From NCBI RefSeq assembly GCF_018388425.1, contig NZ_CP074406.1, positions 3,100,001-3,164,000 on the forward strand: a DNA stretch of 64,000 nucleotides, written 5' to 3'. Every line of letters begins with the position of its first letter. The first letter of the stretch is position 1. Position numbers and translations under genes: made by a program. This document shows positions 26,735-38,262 of the stretch, piece by piece. Below the pieces are notes generated by a model. That model was not told the origin of the DNA. It did not search any database and was given only the letters and a program-made list of their open reading frames with translations. Source of the DNA: Nocardioides faecalis (GTDB taxonomy: Bacteria; Actinomycetota; Actinomycetes; Propionibacteriales; Nocardioidaceae).

Positions 26735-28303
26735 ATGAGCGCACGAGCGCTGCGGGTCGTCGCAGTGGCCGCGTGCATCGCCGCTCTCGCCTACGCGGGC
26801 ATCTGGTTCGCCGGCCATCGCGGACCGGTCGACCCAGATGCCCGCGCGTGGTCGGACCGAACCGCGACGCTGCTCGCCGATGCCCTGGTGGCCGCGGATC
26901 CCCCCCACCTGATCGTTCCGCCGGCGCACGCGGACTCCTACCAGGCGGCCCAGGCCGTCATAGCGCTGGCCGGCTTCGGTGAGCTCACCGATGCGGACTG
27001 GTCCGCGTTCGAGACGAAGTTGGCCTCTAACCTGCCCCGCGAGTTCCAGGAGGGCTACACCGGCCCGCTGGCTCTCTCTGCCCAGGTGGTCACAGCAGCG
27101 GAAGCCGCAGGCAGGAACCTCGACCCGGAGGTGACGGACCTGATCCTCGGCGTCGCCGACACCGACCCCCAGGGCGATCCGTACGACGCCGCTGCCGCGA
27201 CCACTGTGCGGCGGTGGGCGGCTGCACGCGACGGCGCGGCCGTCGAGGACGCCCTGAGCCGGGACGTGCGGAAGTCTGTCTCCTCGATCGGCTGCAGGGG
27301 CGTCGAGGCGCTCTTCCTGCAGGCCGCACTTGCGAGGGCGGGCGTCGACTCGACCGGTTGCACAGCACCGCAGCGTGAGGACCTAGTCGCGAAGGAACTT
27401 CGACTACAGGCCAAGACGTTGGCAACGGCCGCGGTCCTCGACAGCGACACCGCTCTGCGCCTGCGGGCGGCGAGCACGTTGACCGCCACCGCCTCGCAGC
27501 GCGCAGAGGTGGAACGCCTCAAGGCGCTGCAGACTGCGCTTGTCAACGACCGCAGGACGACCGACGGCCTCATCGCGGCGTTCGCCCTGAGCCAGGTCAC
27601 CGGCACCTCGACAATAGCTCCCTCCCTTGTGGCATTCCTGCACACCGTCCTCGAGTGGGGCGGCGCACCGGAGCAGCTCCGCCTCACCCCCAACACCGCT
27701 GCGGCGCTCGCGCGGACCTTCGCGCTCAGCGGCCACCGCTCTCCCCCTCATTTGGTCGAGGAGGCGGGGGGCGAGCCACTCGAGACCCGCGCGCGCATCC
27801 TCCTGTCCCGTGGGGCGTCGGCTGCAGCGGCGCGCAGCCTCCTCAGCGGTGCGACCCCGAACCTCGATGAACGGGTCCGGTTCACCGCGGTGTTCCAGCT
27901 CCTGCTGCGCCACCGAGCTCCACTGTGCTCGACGTGGGCAGAGACTGCGCAGCGCCAGCTCGACGACGAGCAAAGCACCCTGATCGAGCGCGCCCTGGCC
28001 TACCGCTACCTGGTGGAGTGCGGGCACGAGGACACCGCCCTAGGCGGGAAGCTGAGGGCCATGGAGCGCGACACCGAGGAGGTCGACGTCCGCTCGATCT
28101 TCCGGAAGCGGAGTGTGGCCTGTGCCTTGGGGGATGGCGGCCTGCCCAGCTCACGAGACAACTGGAAGCTCCTGCGCAGCCTGGTCGACCCCAGGGGCGG
28201 TGTCATCGACGATGCAGGCCAACTGGAGGTCGCCGAGACCCACATGGCGACGGCGATGCTTGCCGACCAGAGCAAGGTCTGCCAGAGAGGCGCGTACTGG
28301 TGA
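26735..28303 (+). CDS. membrane-anchored extracytoplasmic helical protein, unknown
   Basis: 522 residues from the ATG at 26735; no strong ribosome site, so coupling to the gene before is likely. One N-terminal membrane segment (about 7-25, possibly an uncleaved signal), then roughly 490 residues of alanine/leucine-rich helices with six Cys spaced through the chain (SSIGCRG, DSTGCTA, APLCSTW, LVECGHE, VACALG, KVCQRG). The periodic helix pattern suggests an alpha-solenoid. No enzymatic motif seen. Lies inside the guaB-guaB3 island and converges on a lipoprotein gene with a 25-base gap. Confidence 0.75.
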   Translation: MSARALRVVAVAACIAALAYAGIWFAGHRGPVDPDARAWSDRTATLLADALVAADPPHLIVPPAHADSYQAAQAVIALAGFGELTDADWSAFETKLASNLPREFQEGYTGPLALSAQVVTAAEAAGRNLDPEVTDLILGVADTDPQGDPYDAAAATTVRRWAAARDGAAVEDALSRDVRKSVSSIGCRGVEALFLQAALARAGVDSTGCTAPQREDLVAKELRLQAKTLATAAVLDSDTALRLRAASTLTATASQRAEVERLKALQTALVNDRRTTDGLIAAFALSQVTGTSTIAPSLVAFLHTVLEWGGAPEQLRLTPNTAAALARTFALSGHRSPPHLVEEAGGEPLETRARILLSRGASAAAARSLLSGATPNLDERVRFTAVFQLLLRHRAPLCSTWAETAQRQLDDEQSTLIERALAYRYLVECGHEDTALGGKLRAMERDTEEVDVRSIFRKRSVACALGDGGLPSSRDNWKLLRSLVDPRGGVIDDAGQLEVAETHMATAMLADQSKVCQRGAYW

Positions 28304-28328
28304 GGTCCGCCGGATCCGGCCCTGCTGG

Positions 28329-29138
28329 TCAGGGCACGTAGCCGGCCGCGACGACCTCGGCAGCGAAACCGCTCAGCGCTTCCCTGTTGCGGTCGATCGC
28401 GTCGGGCCGGCTCTTCAAGAGCTCGGCCCGCAGGGCGGCGAAGTAGGACCGTGCGCACGCCGCGTATGCCGTCGACAGCTTGCGTTCCCGAGCCTGGCTC
28501 ACGCCACGGGCGACCTCCTCGTTGACAGCCTGGAGGTACTCGTTGATCGGGTCGGCCACTGCGATCCGCACCTTCGCCTTCGACGCGAGGCAGTCAGCCA
28601 GCTGCGGCTTCTCGGCCTGGACTGGATCCGACTGCTCGGCCGACACGACGACGTCGTACCACGAGTCCTGGACCTGCACCCAGGGGTCGTACAGAGCGAT
28701 GTCCGGGACTAGGTCCGGGCAGTCGGCGTCGAGGACCTCGAGTCGCTGGTCCTCTTGCTCCACGGCCCTCTGCTCCATCAGCCCGCGCTCCCGGATCAGG
28801 TCGAGGTCGGGGAACCGGCTCTGGTCCTCACGGTTGTAGGTCGCGTCGATGGAGCCGGGCTGGCCACCGCACTCCTGGATCGCCTTGTCCCGCAGGAATT
28901 GCTGCAGCCGGATGGCGCGCCGCATCTCCGGGCCAGGCACCGCAAGTGCGGCGCTGATGACGTCTTGGAGAACCTGCGGCTCGGCGCCTGCGCCGGGCGG
29001 AGCCGACGGCGTCAGGGTCGGCGTGGAACCCCCTGCGGGCTGGGGACCTGGGTCGGCGTCGGGGCCGCCGCAAGCGGCCGCCCCGACGCTGACGAGCAGG
29101 GTGAGAGCAGCCGCTGATCGACTGCGCCACCTCGTCAC
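28329..29138 (-). CDS. lipoprotein of unknown function
   Basis: 269 residues from the GTG at 29138, or from a TTG at 29147 that would overlap the upstream stop as TTGA. Lipobox GAAAC with Cys23, then a Pro/Ser/Thr linker and a helical domain rich in Glu/Asp/Gln with four more Cys (QECGGQP, DADCPDL, LADCLAS, AACARS). The conserved-looking core is SRFPDLDLIRERGL. Not recognised. Coupled to the small secreted protein gene upstream, so the two may work together at the cell surface. Confidence 0.8.
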   Translation of the reverse strand: MTRWRSRSAAALTLLVSVGAAACGGPDADPGPQPAGGSTPTLTPSAPPGAGAEPQVLQDVISAALAVPGPEMRRAIRLQQFLRDKAIQECGGQPGSIDATYNREDQSRFPDLDLIRERGLMEQRAVEQEDQRLEVLDADCPDLVPDIALYDPWVQVQDSWYDVVVSAEQSDPVQAEKPQLADCLASKAKVRIAVADPINEYLQAVNEEVARGVSQARERKLSTAYAACARSYFAALRAELLKSRPDAIDRNREALSGFAAEVVAAGYVP

Positions 29139-29143
29139 GGTGC

Positions 29144-29530
29144 TCAATAGAGGTAGCTCACCTGCTGGGGCGTCGTCTGGGCCTGACCCTTGATCTCCCG
29201 GCCGTCGATCGTGTTGCCTACGACCTTGTCCGCACCGTTGTTGTCCTTGTAGATCTTGACCCAGCCGTAGCTGCTGATCTTCCACGAACCGCCCTTGTAG
29301 AAGCGGCCCCGGATCTTGTCGGTCCTCGTCTGGACGCCGAAGGCATAGACGCCGTTGCACTCGCCGCTCGCCCTGAACAACTGGGCCCCGGACAGGTTGA
29401 CGTGGCTGAACTTGGGCGCCGCAACGCAGGTAACGGTATCGGCGTGGGCGGGCGGCGGCGCCACGACAGCGAGGCCCGACGCGACGACGACGGCGGCGCC
29501 GGCGGCGGCGCGGGCGACAGATTGCTTCAT
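29144..29530 (-). CDS. small secreted protein, unknown
   Basis: 128 residues with GAGGAG about seven bases before the ATG. Signal peptide ends at AHA-D near residue 30. The mature 98 residues contain two Cys (probably one disulphide), are basic and aromatic (RGRFYKGGSWKISSYGWVKIYK) and end in VSYLY. Size, signal and aromatic-basic composition are compatible with a secreted bacteriocin-like or binding protein, but no family was recognised and this is speculation. First gene of a pair with the lipoprotein. Confidence 0.75.
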   Translation of the reverse strand: MKQSVARAAAGAAVVVASGLAVVAPPPAHADTVTCVAAPKFSHVNLSGAQLFRASGECNGVYAFGVQTRTDKIRGRFYKGGSWKISSYGWVKIYKDNNGADKVVGNTIDGREIKGQAQTTPQQVSYLY

Positions 29531-29557
29531 GGATGACTCCTCAACGAGAACCCCTCT

Positions 29558-29579
29558 CGGGGGCGATGCGACGCCCCCG
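29558..29579 (-). terminator. terminator hairpin after guaB
   Basis: Perfect 8-bp stem CGGGGGCG/CGCCCCCG with a 6-base loop, about 60 bases past the guaB stop on the minus strand and before the secreted-protein gene. Confidence 0.55.
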
Positions 29580-29640
29580 CGCCGCTTGGGGAGCGTCTCC
29601 CCGCGCCTGATGCCCGCGAAACCTTGGGTTGACCGCTAGG

Positions 29641-31152
<1,512 letters not shown>

Positions 31153-31233
31153 CTACGGCCACGCCTCCGGCGCCCCGAACCGGTGCGGGCGTGAAGTACC
31201 TCCCGCCCCTTGCCCGTGCGGCACGCTGGTCAG

Positions 31234-32703
31234 GTGACCTCCGACCTCCCGCCGCACGTGCTGGTCCTCTTCGGTGCCACGGGCGACCTGGCCGCCCGCA
31301 AGCTGTTCCCCGGCCTGTACCACCTCGCCGCGGCCGGCCGGCTGCCCGAGCACCTCCGGGTGATCGGCGGCGGACGGCACTCCCCGGGCAGCGACGAGGA
31401 GTTTCGCGACCAGGTCCGCGAGGGGCTGGCCGAGCGCGTCGGCGAGCTCGACGAGGCCGTGGCCGCTGCTCTGCTGGAGCGCATCCGGTTCGTGGCCTCC
31501 AGCGCCGACGACGGCGCCGCGCTCGGCCAAGCCGTGCGGGACGCCGAGGACGAGCTGCTGCGCGACGCCGGCGTCCTGCTGGGCGACGTACGACGCCTGC
31601 TGTATCTCTCGGTGCCCCCGGGCGCCGTCAAGGCCATGGTGGGCATGCTCGACCGGGAGGAGCTGGCCGACCGCTCCCGCCTCGTCGCGGAGAAGCCGTT
31701 CGGCACCGACCTGGCCTCCGCGCGGGAGCTGCACGCGATCCTCGGGGAGGTGTTCGAGGAGGAGCAGATCTTCCGCATCGACCACTTCCTGGGCAAGGAG
31801 GCGGTGCAGAACATCCTGGCGCTGCGCTTCGCCAACGGCCTCTTCGAGCCGGCCTGGGACCGGCACACCATCGAGTCCGTGCAGATCGACGTGCCGGAGA
31901 AGCTGACGGTGGCCGGCCGCGGCGCCTTCTACGACGCCACCGGCTGCCTGCGCGACATGGTCACCACCCACCTGTGCCAGCTGCTGGCGTTCGTGGCGCT
32001 GGAGGACCCGCACGCGTTCCGGGAGTCCGCGATCCGCGCGGCGAAGGCGGCCGTGCTGGCCGCACTGCGCCCCCTGGACCCCGAACGCGTCGTCCTCGGC
32101 CAGTACGACGGCTATCGCGACGAGCCGGACGTGGCTGAGGACTCCGACGTGGAGACCTTCGTCGCGATCGAGGCCTGGATCGACAACGACCGCTGGCGTG
32201 GCGTCCCGTTCCACCTGCGCACCGGCAAGGCGATGCCGCAGGGGCGGCGCACGATCACGGTGCGCTTCCGCGACCCACGGCACCGTTGGCTGCAGCCGGC
32301 CGAGGGCACGGCGCTGGAGCCGAACGAGCTGGTCTTCGAGCTGGCCGACCAGCCCCGGATCGTGATCGACGTGCGGGCCAAGCGGCCGGGACCGGACATG
32401 GCGCTGCTGGAGGGCGTGTTCCGGCTGGACCTGGGCGAGTCGCCCGGCACGACGGACCCGCTGGAGGCCTACGAGCGGCTGCTGCTGGACGTGATGCGTG
32501 GCGACCGGACGCTGTTCATCAGCTCGGACGAGGTCGACCGGTTGTGGCAGGTCTGCCAGCCGGTGCTCGACTGCCGCCCGACGGTGCACCCGTACGCGCA
32601 GGGGACGTGGGGTCCTGCCGCCGCGCTCGACCTGCCCATCGACGGCTGGCGGCTGAGCAGCCACGGCCCGGACCCGGCGCTCTCGGGCAGCGAGAAGGAC
32701 TGA
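31234..32703 (+). CDS. zwf: glucose-6-phosphate 1-dehydrogenase
   Basis: Oxidises glucose 6-phosphate to 6-phosphogluconolactone with NAD(P), entry to the pentose phosphate route. 489 residues from the GTG at 31234, chosen because the protein then begins at the family core; no clear ribosome site, possibly leaderless. Cofactor motif GATGDLA (14-20), VAEKPFGTD (151-159) and the active-site RIDHFLGKE (181-189, usual Tyr replaced by Phe). It stands alone, not with tal/opcA as in the canonical actinobacterial operon, so it may be a second isozyme. Confidence 0.95.
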   Translation: MTSDLPPHVLVLFGATGDLAARKLFPGLYHLAAAGRLPEHLRVIGGGRHSPGSDEEFRDQVREGLAERVGELDEAVAAALLERIRFVASSADDGAALGQAVRDAEDELLRDAGVLLGDVRRLLYLSVPPGAVKAMVGMLDREELADRSRLVAEKPFGTDLASARELHAILGEVFEEEQIFRIDHFLGKEAVQNILALRFANGLFEPAWDRHTIESVQIDVPEKLTVAGRGAFYDATGCLRDMVTTHLCQLLAFVALEDPHAFRESAIRAAKAAVLAALRPLDPERVVLGQYDGYRDEPDVAEDSDVETFVAIEAWIDNDRWRGVPFHLRTGKAMPQGRRTITVRFRDPRHRWLQPAEGTALEPNELVFELADQPRIVIDVRAKRPGPDMALLEGVFRLDLGESPGTTDPLEAYERLLLDVMRGDRTLFISSDEVDRLWQVCQPVLDCRPTVHPYAQGTWGPAAALDLPIDGWRLSSHGPDPALSGSEKD

Positions 32704-32719
32704 GGAAACCCGGGGGGCC

Positions 32720-33592
32720 TCAGCGCCGCAGGTCGCCCAGGGCGATCCGCACGGTCAGGGTGTCCCCGGTGACCCGGATCCGCCCCCGCATGCCCGCGGC
32801 CAGCACCATGGGCAGCACCGCGGGGCTCTCCGAGGGCGCGGTGAGCACGATCTCGTCGGCGCCCGCGGCCCGGGCGGCACGGGCGACGTCGGCGAGCAGA
32901 CGGGTGCCGAGGCCGCGGCGCTGCCAGGCGGGGTCGACCCACAGGTCCACCGGCCAGGCCTCGCCGTCCGCCGCGGGCGGGGTGACCTCGGCGCGACCGG
33001 CGACGTGGCCGGCGACGACCGCGGCGACCACGCGGCCGGTGGTGACGTAGTCCGGCTCGAAGCCGCCGGTGCCCGAGGGCACCGCCGGCGCGACCGGCAC
33101 CCGCGCGGTGAGGGCGTCGCCGAGCAGGTCGGCCAGCGCCTCGGCGCGGGCCCGCTCGGTGGCGGTGAAGGGCGGGTCGCGACGGATCTGGATCGTGGTG
33201 TGGTCGCCCACGCTCATCTCGAGCACGTCCTGGTGGGCCTCCCCCGGCTCGATGTCGGCGTCGAAGAGGTGGGCGACGATCTCGGGGAAGCGGGACGGCT
33301 CGGCGATGATCGCGCGCACCGCCCGCACGTAGCGGGTGGGCTGGTCCTCCAGCGCGGCGCCGCCGACCTGGGTCGCGCAGACCGCCTGGCCGCCCGCCGC
33401 CCTCGCCATCTCGACGACCTGCTCGCGCGAGAGCTCCGCCGGCGCCTCGACGACGAGCTCGTCGGTGATCTCGCCGCCGTCGGGAAGGACCTGCACGGCG
33501 CGGATGTCGACGCCGGCGCCTCCGCACGCAGCGGCGAGCTGGGCGAGCGCACCCGGTCGGTCCATCAGGCCGACCCGGACGCGCCACAGCAT
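32720..33592 (-). CDS. ACT-domain GNAT acetyltransferase
   Basis: 290 residues from the ATG at 33592. N-terminal ACT-type amino-acid-binding domain (about 2-75: VRVGLMDRPGALAQLAAACG), a linker region, and a C-terminal GNAT fold (about 150-285) with the acetyl-CoA loop WQRRGLGTRL. Actinobacterial ACT-GNAT proteins are known as amino-acid-gated lysine acetyltransferases that act on enzymes such as acyl-CoA synthetases. Whether this one does so, and which amino acid it senses, is inference. Converges on zwf with a 16-base gap. Confidence 0.85.
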   Translation of the reverse strand: MLWRVRVGLMDRPGALAQLAAACGGAGVDIRAVQVLPDGGEITDELVVEAPAELSREQVVEMARAAGGQAVCATQVGGAALEDQPTRYVRAVRAIIAEPSRFPEIVAHLFDADIEPGEAHQDVLEMSVGDHTTIQIRRDPPFTATERARAEALADLLGDALTARVPVAPAVPSGTGGFEPDYVTTGRVVAAVVAGHVAGRAEVTPPAADGEAWPVDLWVDPAWQRRGLGTRLLADVARAARAAGADEIVLTAPSESPAVLPMVLAAGMRGRIRVTGDTLTVRIALGDLRR

Positions 33593-33746
33593 GCGTCCAC
33601 TATGCCCCGCGTCGGTGTCGCGCAGCCGACCTGCAGGTTTCACGGCGACGACATACCGAGGATCGGGGACGTGGCGAGCGTGCACCGGCCCGTCGGCGGG
33701 TCAGGTAGGCCGGGATGGGTCGGGGCAGGTCAGGGTGGGAAGCAGA

Positions 33747-33779
33747 CGAGCCCGCCCCGGACGTACCGGGACGGGCTCG
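33747..33779 (-). terminator. terminator hairpin after groEL
   Basis: Arms CGAGCCCGcCCCGG and CCGGGaCGGGCTCG (one mismatch) with a 5-base loop, 19 bases beyond the groEL stop. The remainder of the 205-base gap shows nothing recognisable. Confidence 0.7.
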
Positions 33780-33797
33780 CGTGCGGATCAGGAGCGA

Positions 33798-35423
<1,626 letters not shown>

Positions 35424-35498
35424 CTACTCCTTGGGAAGTGCCGAAGGCGTCACGCGGTCCAGCTGCGTGACGCCTCCGAGCAGCATCGAGTGCTTGGA

Positions 35499-35792
35499 TC
35501 AGGCCAGGACGGCGAGGACGTCGCGGGCCGAGAGGATCAGGAACTCCTCGCCGCCGTACTTGACCTCGGTGCCGCCGTACTTGCTGTAGATGACCTTGTC
35601 GCCGACGCTCACGTCGACCGGGACACGGTTGCCGTTGTCGTCGATGCGGCCGGGGCCGACAGCGAGGACCTCGCCCTCCTGCGGCTTCTCCTTGGCCGTG
35701 TCAGGGATGACCAGACCGGAGGCGGTGGTCTGCTCGGCCTCGAGGGGCTTGACGACGATGCGGTCCTCGAGCGGCTTGATGTTGACCGACAC
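35499..35792 (-). CDS. groES: co-chaperonin GroES
   Basis: Heptameric lid of the GroEL chamber. 97 residues from the GTG at 35792, giving the usual start [19 protein letters not shown] eight bases upstream decides it over an in-frame GTG five codons earlier. Mobile loop [13 protein letters not shown] is intact. 78 bases before groEL on one mRNA. Confidence 0.97.
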   Translation of the reverse strand: MSVNIKPLEDRIVVKPLEAEQTTASGLVIPDTAKEKPQEGEVLAVGPGRIDDNGNRVPVDVSVGDKVIYSKYGGTEVKYGGEEFLILSARDVLAVLA

Positions 35793-35881
35793 GATGTCGA
35801 CCTCCACTTTCTAGGGCTGATGCGATGGTTGCTGCTTGGTTCGTGGTGCGGTCGCGGGCACCTGGGCGCCCTCGACCGGCG

Positions 35882-35908
35882 TTGGCACACTCGGTACGAG
35901 AGTGCCAA
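35882..35908. promoter_or_regulatory. CIRCE element 2 (HrcA site)
   Basis: TTGGCACAC-N9-GAGTGCCAA, one change from the TTAGCACTC-N9-GAGTGCTAA consensus in each arm or so, placed at the expected transcript start of groES. Confidence 0.8.
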
Positions 35909-35913
35909 AGGTG

Positions 35914-35943
35914 AAACTAGCACTCTGTGTCAGTGAGTGCCAG
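35914..35943 (-). promoter_or_regulatory. groES promoter overlapped by CIRCE element 1
   Basis: CIRCE copy CTAGCACTC-N9-GAGTGCCAG (35917-35943). On the minus strand the same bases hold a -35 TGGCAC (35942-35937), a 17-base spacer and a -10 TAGTTT (35919-35914), so HrcA binding would cover the core promoter. The transcript start would fall near 35907, inside the second CIRCE. Confidence 0.8.
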
Positions 35944-36012
35944 AGGCGGCCGGGGCATGCGCCCGCTGCCAAGGCGCAAAGTGGTTGACCCGGGTCGCGT
36001 GGACGCGGAAGC

Positions 36013-38238
36013 GTGAGCCCCATGTTCGCTGCGCTGGGCCGCTTCGTGACCCGATTCCGCTGGTTCGTCATCGCCGCCTGGCTGCTGCTGGCCGTCGTCG
36101 TGAGCGCCAGCGCCCCGGCACTGGAGTCCACCCAGGACAACTCCGAGTTCCTGCCCGAGCACTACGAGTCGGTCCAGGCGCTGGCGTTGCAGGAGGAGAA
36201 GTTCTCCGACGCCTTCTCCCCCGGCGCGATCCTCGTCGTCGAGCGCGAGGACGGTGGCGAGCTCACCGCCGCGGACCAGGCCGCCGTCGGCACCCTTGCC
36301 ACCCAGCTCGCCCCCGAGCTGGGCACGAAGACCTTCCAGCCGCTGGTGATCGCCCAGGACGAGCAGGGCAAGCCCAACCTCTCGCCGGACGCGAAGGTCA
36401 TGTTCGCGGTCATCCCGCTGGCCGAGGACGCCAGCGGGTACGACGCCCAGGCGTTCGAGGACGGCCAGGCGCTGCGCGACGCGATCGACGAGCTCACCGA
36501 GGACACCGGCCTCGAGGTGCGGGCGACCGGCACCGTGCCGCAAGGCCTGGACTCGCAGGAGTCCGGTGAGCGGGCGCTGCTCGTCGTCGGCATCGCCACC
36601 ATCGTGCTCATCGTCGGGCTGCTGGCGCTGATCTTCCGCAGCGTGCTGATCTGCCTGCTCCCGCTCGTCACCGTCGGCATCGTCTCGGTGATCGCGACCG
36701 GTGTGATCGGGTGGGCCAACGCGGCCTTCGACCTCAAGGCCGACTCCTCCGTCGAGCAGATCCTGGTCGTGGTGCTGTACGGCGTCGGCACCGACTACAT
36801 CCTGTTCTTCCTCTTCCGCCACCGCGAGCGGCTGCGCCAGGGCGCGTCGGTGCAGAGCTCGGTGGTGCACAGCCTCGACCGGGCCGGCGAGGCGATCGCC
36901 TCGGCCGGTGGCGCGGTGATCGTGGCCTTCATGGCGCTGGTCCTCAGCTCGCTGAGCATCTTCCGCGCGATCGGCCCGGCGCTGGCGATCGCCGTGTTCG
37001 TCACGCTGCTCGCCGCGCTCACCCTCGTGCCCGCCCTGGTCTCGCTGCTCGGCAAGGCGCTGTTCTGGCCGTCGAAGGCCTGGCAGAAGGAGCCGAAGCA
37101 CGGCGCCTTCATCCGGATCGGGCGGACCGTGGGCCGCCGCCCCGGGCGCACCGCGCTGGTCTCCGGTGGCGTGATGGCGGTGCTGGCGATCTTCGCGCTC
37201 GGCTTCAACCCGTCCTTCGACTTCAACTCCAGCCTGCCCGAGGGGGTGGAGTCCACCGAGGCGCTGGAGACCTTCCAGGAGAACTTCTCCGCGGGCGCCG
37301 CCGAGCCGGTCCCGGTGCTCCTCGACACCGACGGCACCGAGGTCGGCGGCGACGAGCTCGCCGCGTTCGGCGCCGCGCTCGGTGAGGCGCAGGGGGTCGA
37401 CGCGGTCAGCGAGCCGGTGCCCGCCAAGGACGGCACCGCGTTCCAGTACTACCTCACCCTCGCCGATGACCCGACCTCCGACGCGGCGCAGGACAACGTC
37501 GGCGGACCGATCCGCGACGTCGCCCACGACGCCGCCCCCGAGGGCACCGAGGCCTTCGTCGGCGGCACCCCCGGCATCTTCGCCGACATGTCCTCGGCGA
37601 TGGCCCGCGACTACCGGGTCGTCTTCCCCGTCGCGGCCGGCGTGATCCTGCTGATCCTGGCGCTGCTGCTGCGCAGCCTGGTCGCGCCCTGGTTCCTGAT
37701 GGCCGCGGTCGGCCTCGGCTTCGCCGCCACCCTGGGCCTGACCGTCATCGCCTTCCAGCTCATCGGGGACGAGACCGGCCTGATCTTCATCCTCCCGATC
37801 TACATCTACCTGTTCGTGACCGCCCTGGGCACCGACTACAACATCTTGATGATCGCCCGGCTGCGCGAGGAAGGCCGTGAGGGCCATGACCCGCACGCCG
37901 CCGCGGCGCAGGCGGTCACCCACGCCGGGCCCACGATCGGTGCCGCCGGCCTGATCCTGGCCGGCACCTTCGCCTCCCTGATGCTGGCCGGCAACACGCT
38001 GCTGGTGTCGATGGGCTTCGCGCTCGCCGTCGGCATCTTGATCGTGGCGTTCGTGATGTCGATGTTCTTCACCCCCGCGTTGACCTCGCTGCTCGGGCAC
38101 GCGGCCTGGTGGCCCGGGCACGGCGACCGGGCCCGCCCCGACGGGCGCGACGGGCGCGACGGGCGCGACGGGCACGACGGGCACGGACCCGACGACGGTC
38201 CCGCACCCGAGGCGGTGACGGCGGGGTCCAGCCGCTGA
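36013..38238 (+). CDS. MMPL/RND-family membrane transporter
   Basis: 741 residues from the GTG at 36013 (an ATG at 36022 is an alternative). Two repeats, each with one membrane segment (about 14-36 and 370-392), an extracytoplasmic domain, and a five-segment bundle (about 195-345 and 540-700). Proton-relay-type GTDY motifs follow the same position in both halves (GVGTDYILFF and ALGTDYNILM). MMPL proteins export lipids or siderophores in mycobacteria; here the cargo is unknown. The tail carries five 3-residue Gly-Arg/His-Asp repeats. Not in an obvious lipid gene cluster. Confidence 0.93.
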   Translation: MSPMFAALGRFVTRFRWFVIAAWLLLAVVVSASAPALESTQDNSEFLPEHYESVQALALQEEKFSDAFSPGAILVVEREDGGELTAADQAAVGTLATQLAPELGTKTFQPLVIAQDEQGKPNLSPDAKVMFAVIPLAEDASGYDAQAFEDGQALRDAIDELTEDTGLEVRATGTVPQGLDSQESGERALLVVGIATIVLIVGLLALIFRSVLICLLPLVTVGIVSVIATGVIGWANAAFDLKADSSVEQILVVVLYGVGTDYILFFLFRHRERLRQGASVQSSVVHSLDRAGEAIASAGGAVIVAFMALVLSSLSIFRAIGPALAIAVFVTLLAALTLVPALVSLLGKALFWPSKAWQKEPKHGAFIRIGRTVGRRPGRTALVSGGVMAVLAIFALGFNPSFDFNSSLPEGVESTEALETFQENFSAGAAEPVPVLLDTDGTEVGGDELAAFGAALGEAQGVDAVSEPVPAKDGTAFQYYLTLADDPTSDAAQDNVGGPIRDVAHDAAPEGTEAFVGGTPGIFADMSSAMARDYRVVFPVAAGVILLILALLLRSLVAPWFLMAAVGLGFAATLGLTVIAFQLIGDETGLIFILPIYIYLFVTALGTDYNILMIARLREEGREGHDPHAAAAQAVTHAGPTIGAAGLILAGTFASLMLAGNTLLVSMGFALAVGILIVAFVMSMFFTPALTSLLGHAAWWPGHGDRARPDGRDGRDGRDGHDGHGPDDGPAPEAVTAGSSR
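38140..38184. repeat. 9-base tandem repeat in the MMPL tail
   Basis: Five copies of GACGGGCGC (last two GACGGGCAC) encode a repeated Asp-Gly-Arg/His tail after the last membrane segment, on the cytoplasmic side. Likely length-variable between strains. Confidence 0.85.
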
Positions 38239-38262
38239 CGGGCGACCTGACAGGATCACCGG

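Noticed and set aside
29144..29530. Lactococcin 972-type bacteriocin for the small secreted protein
   Set aside because: Size and signal fit, but the family's Trp/Tyr/Ser-rich end pattern and its characteristic large membrane partner are not seen.
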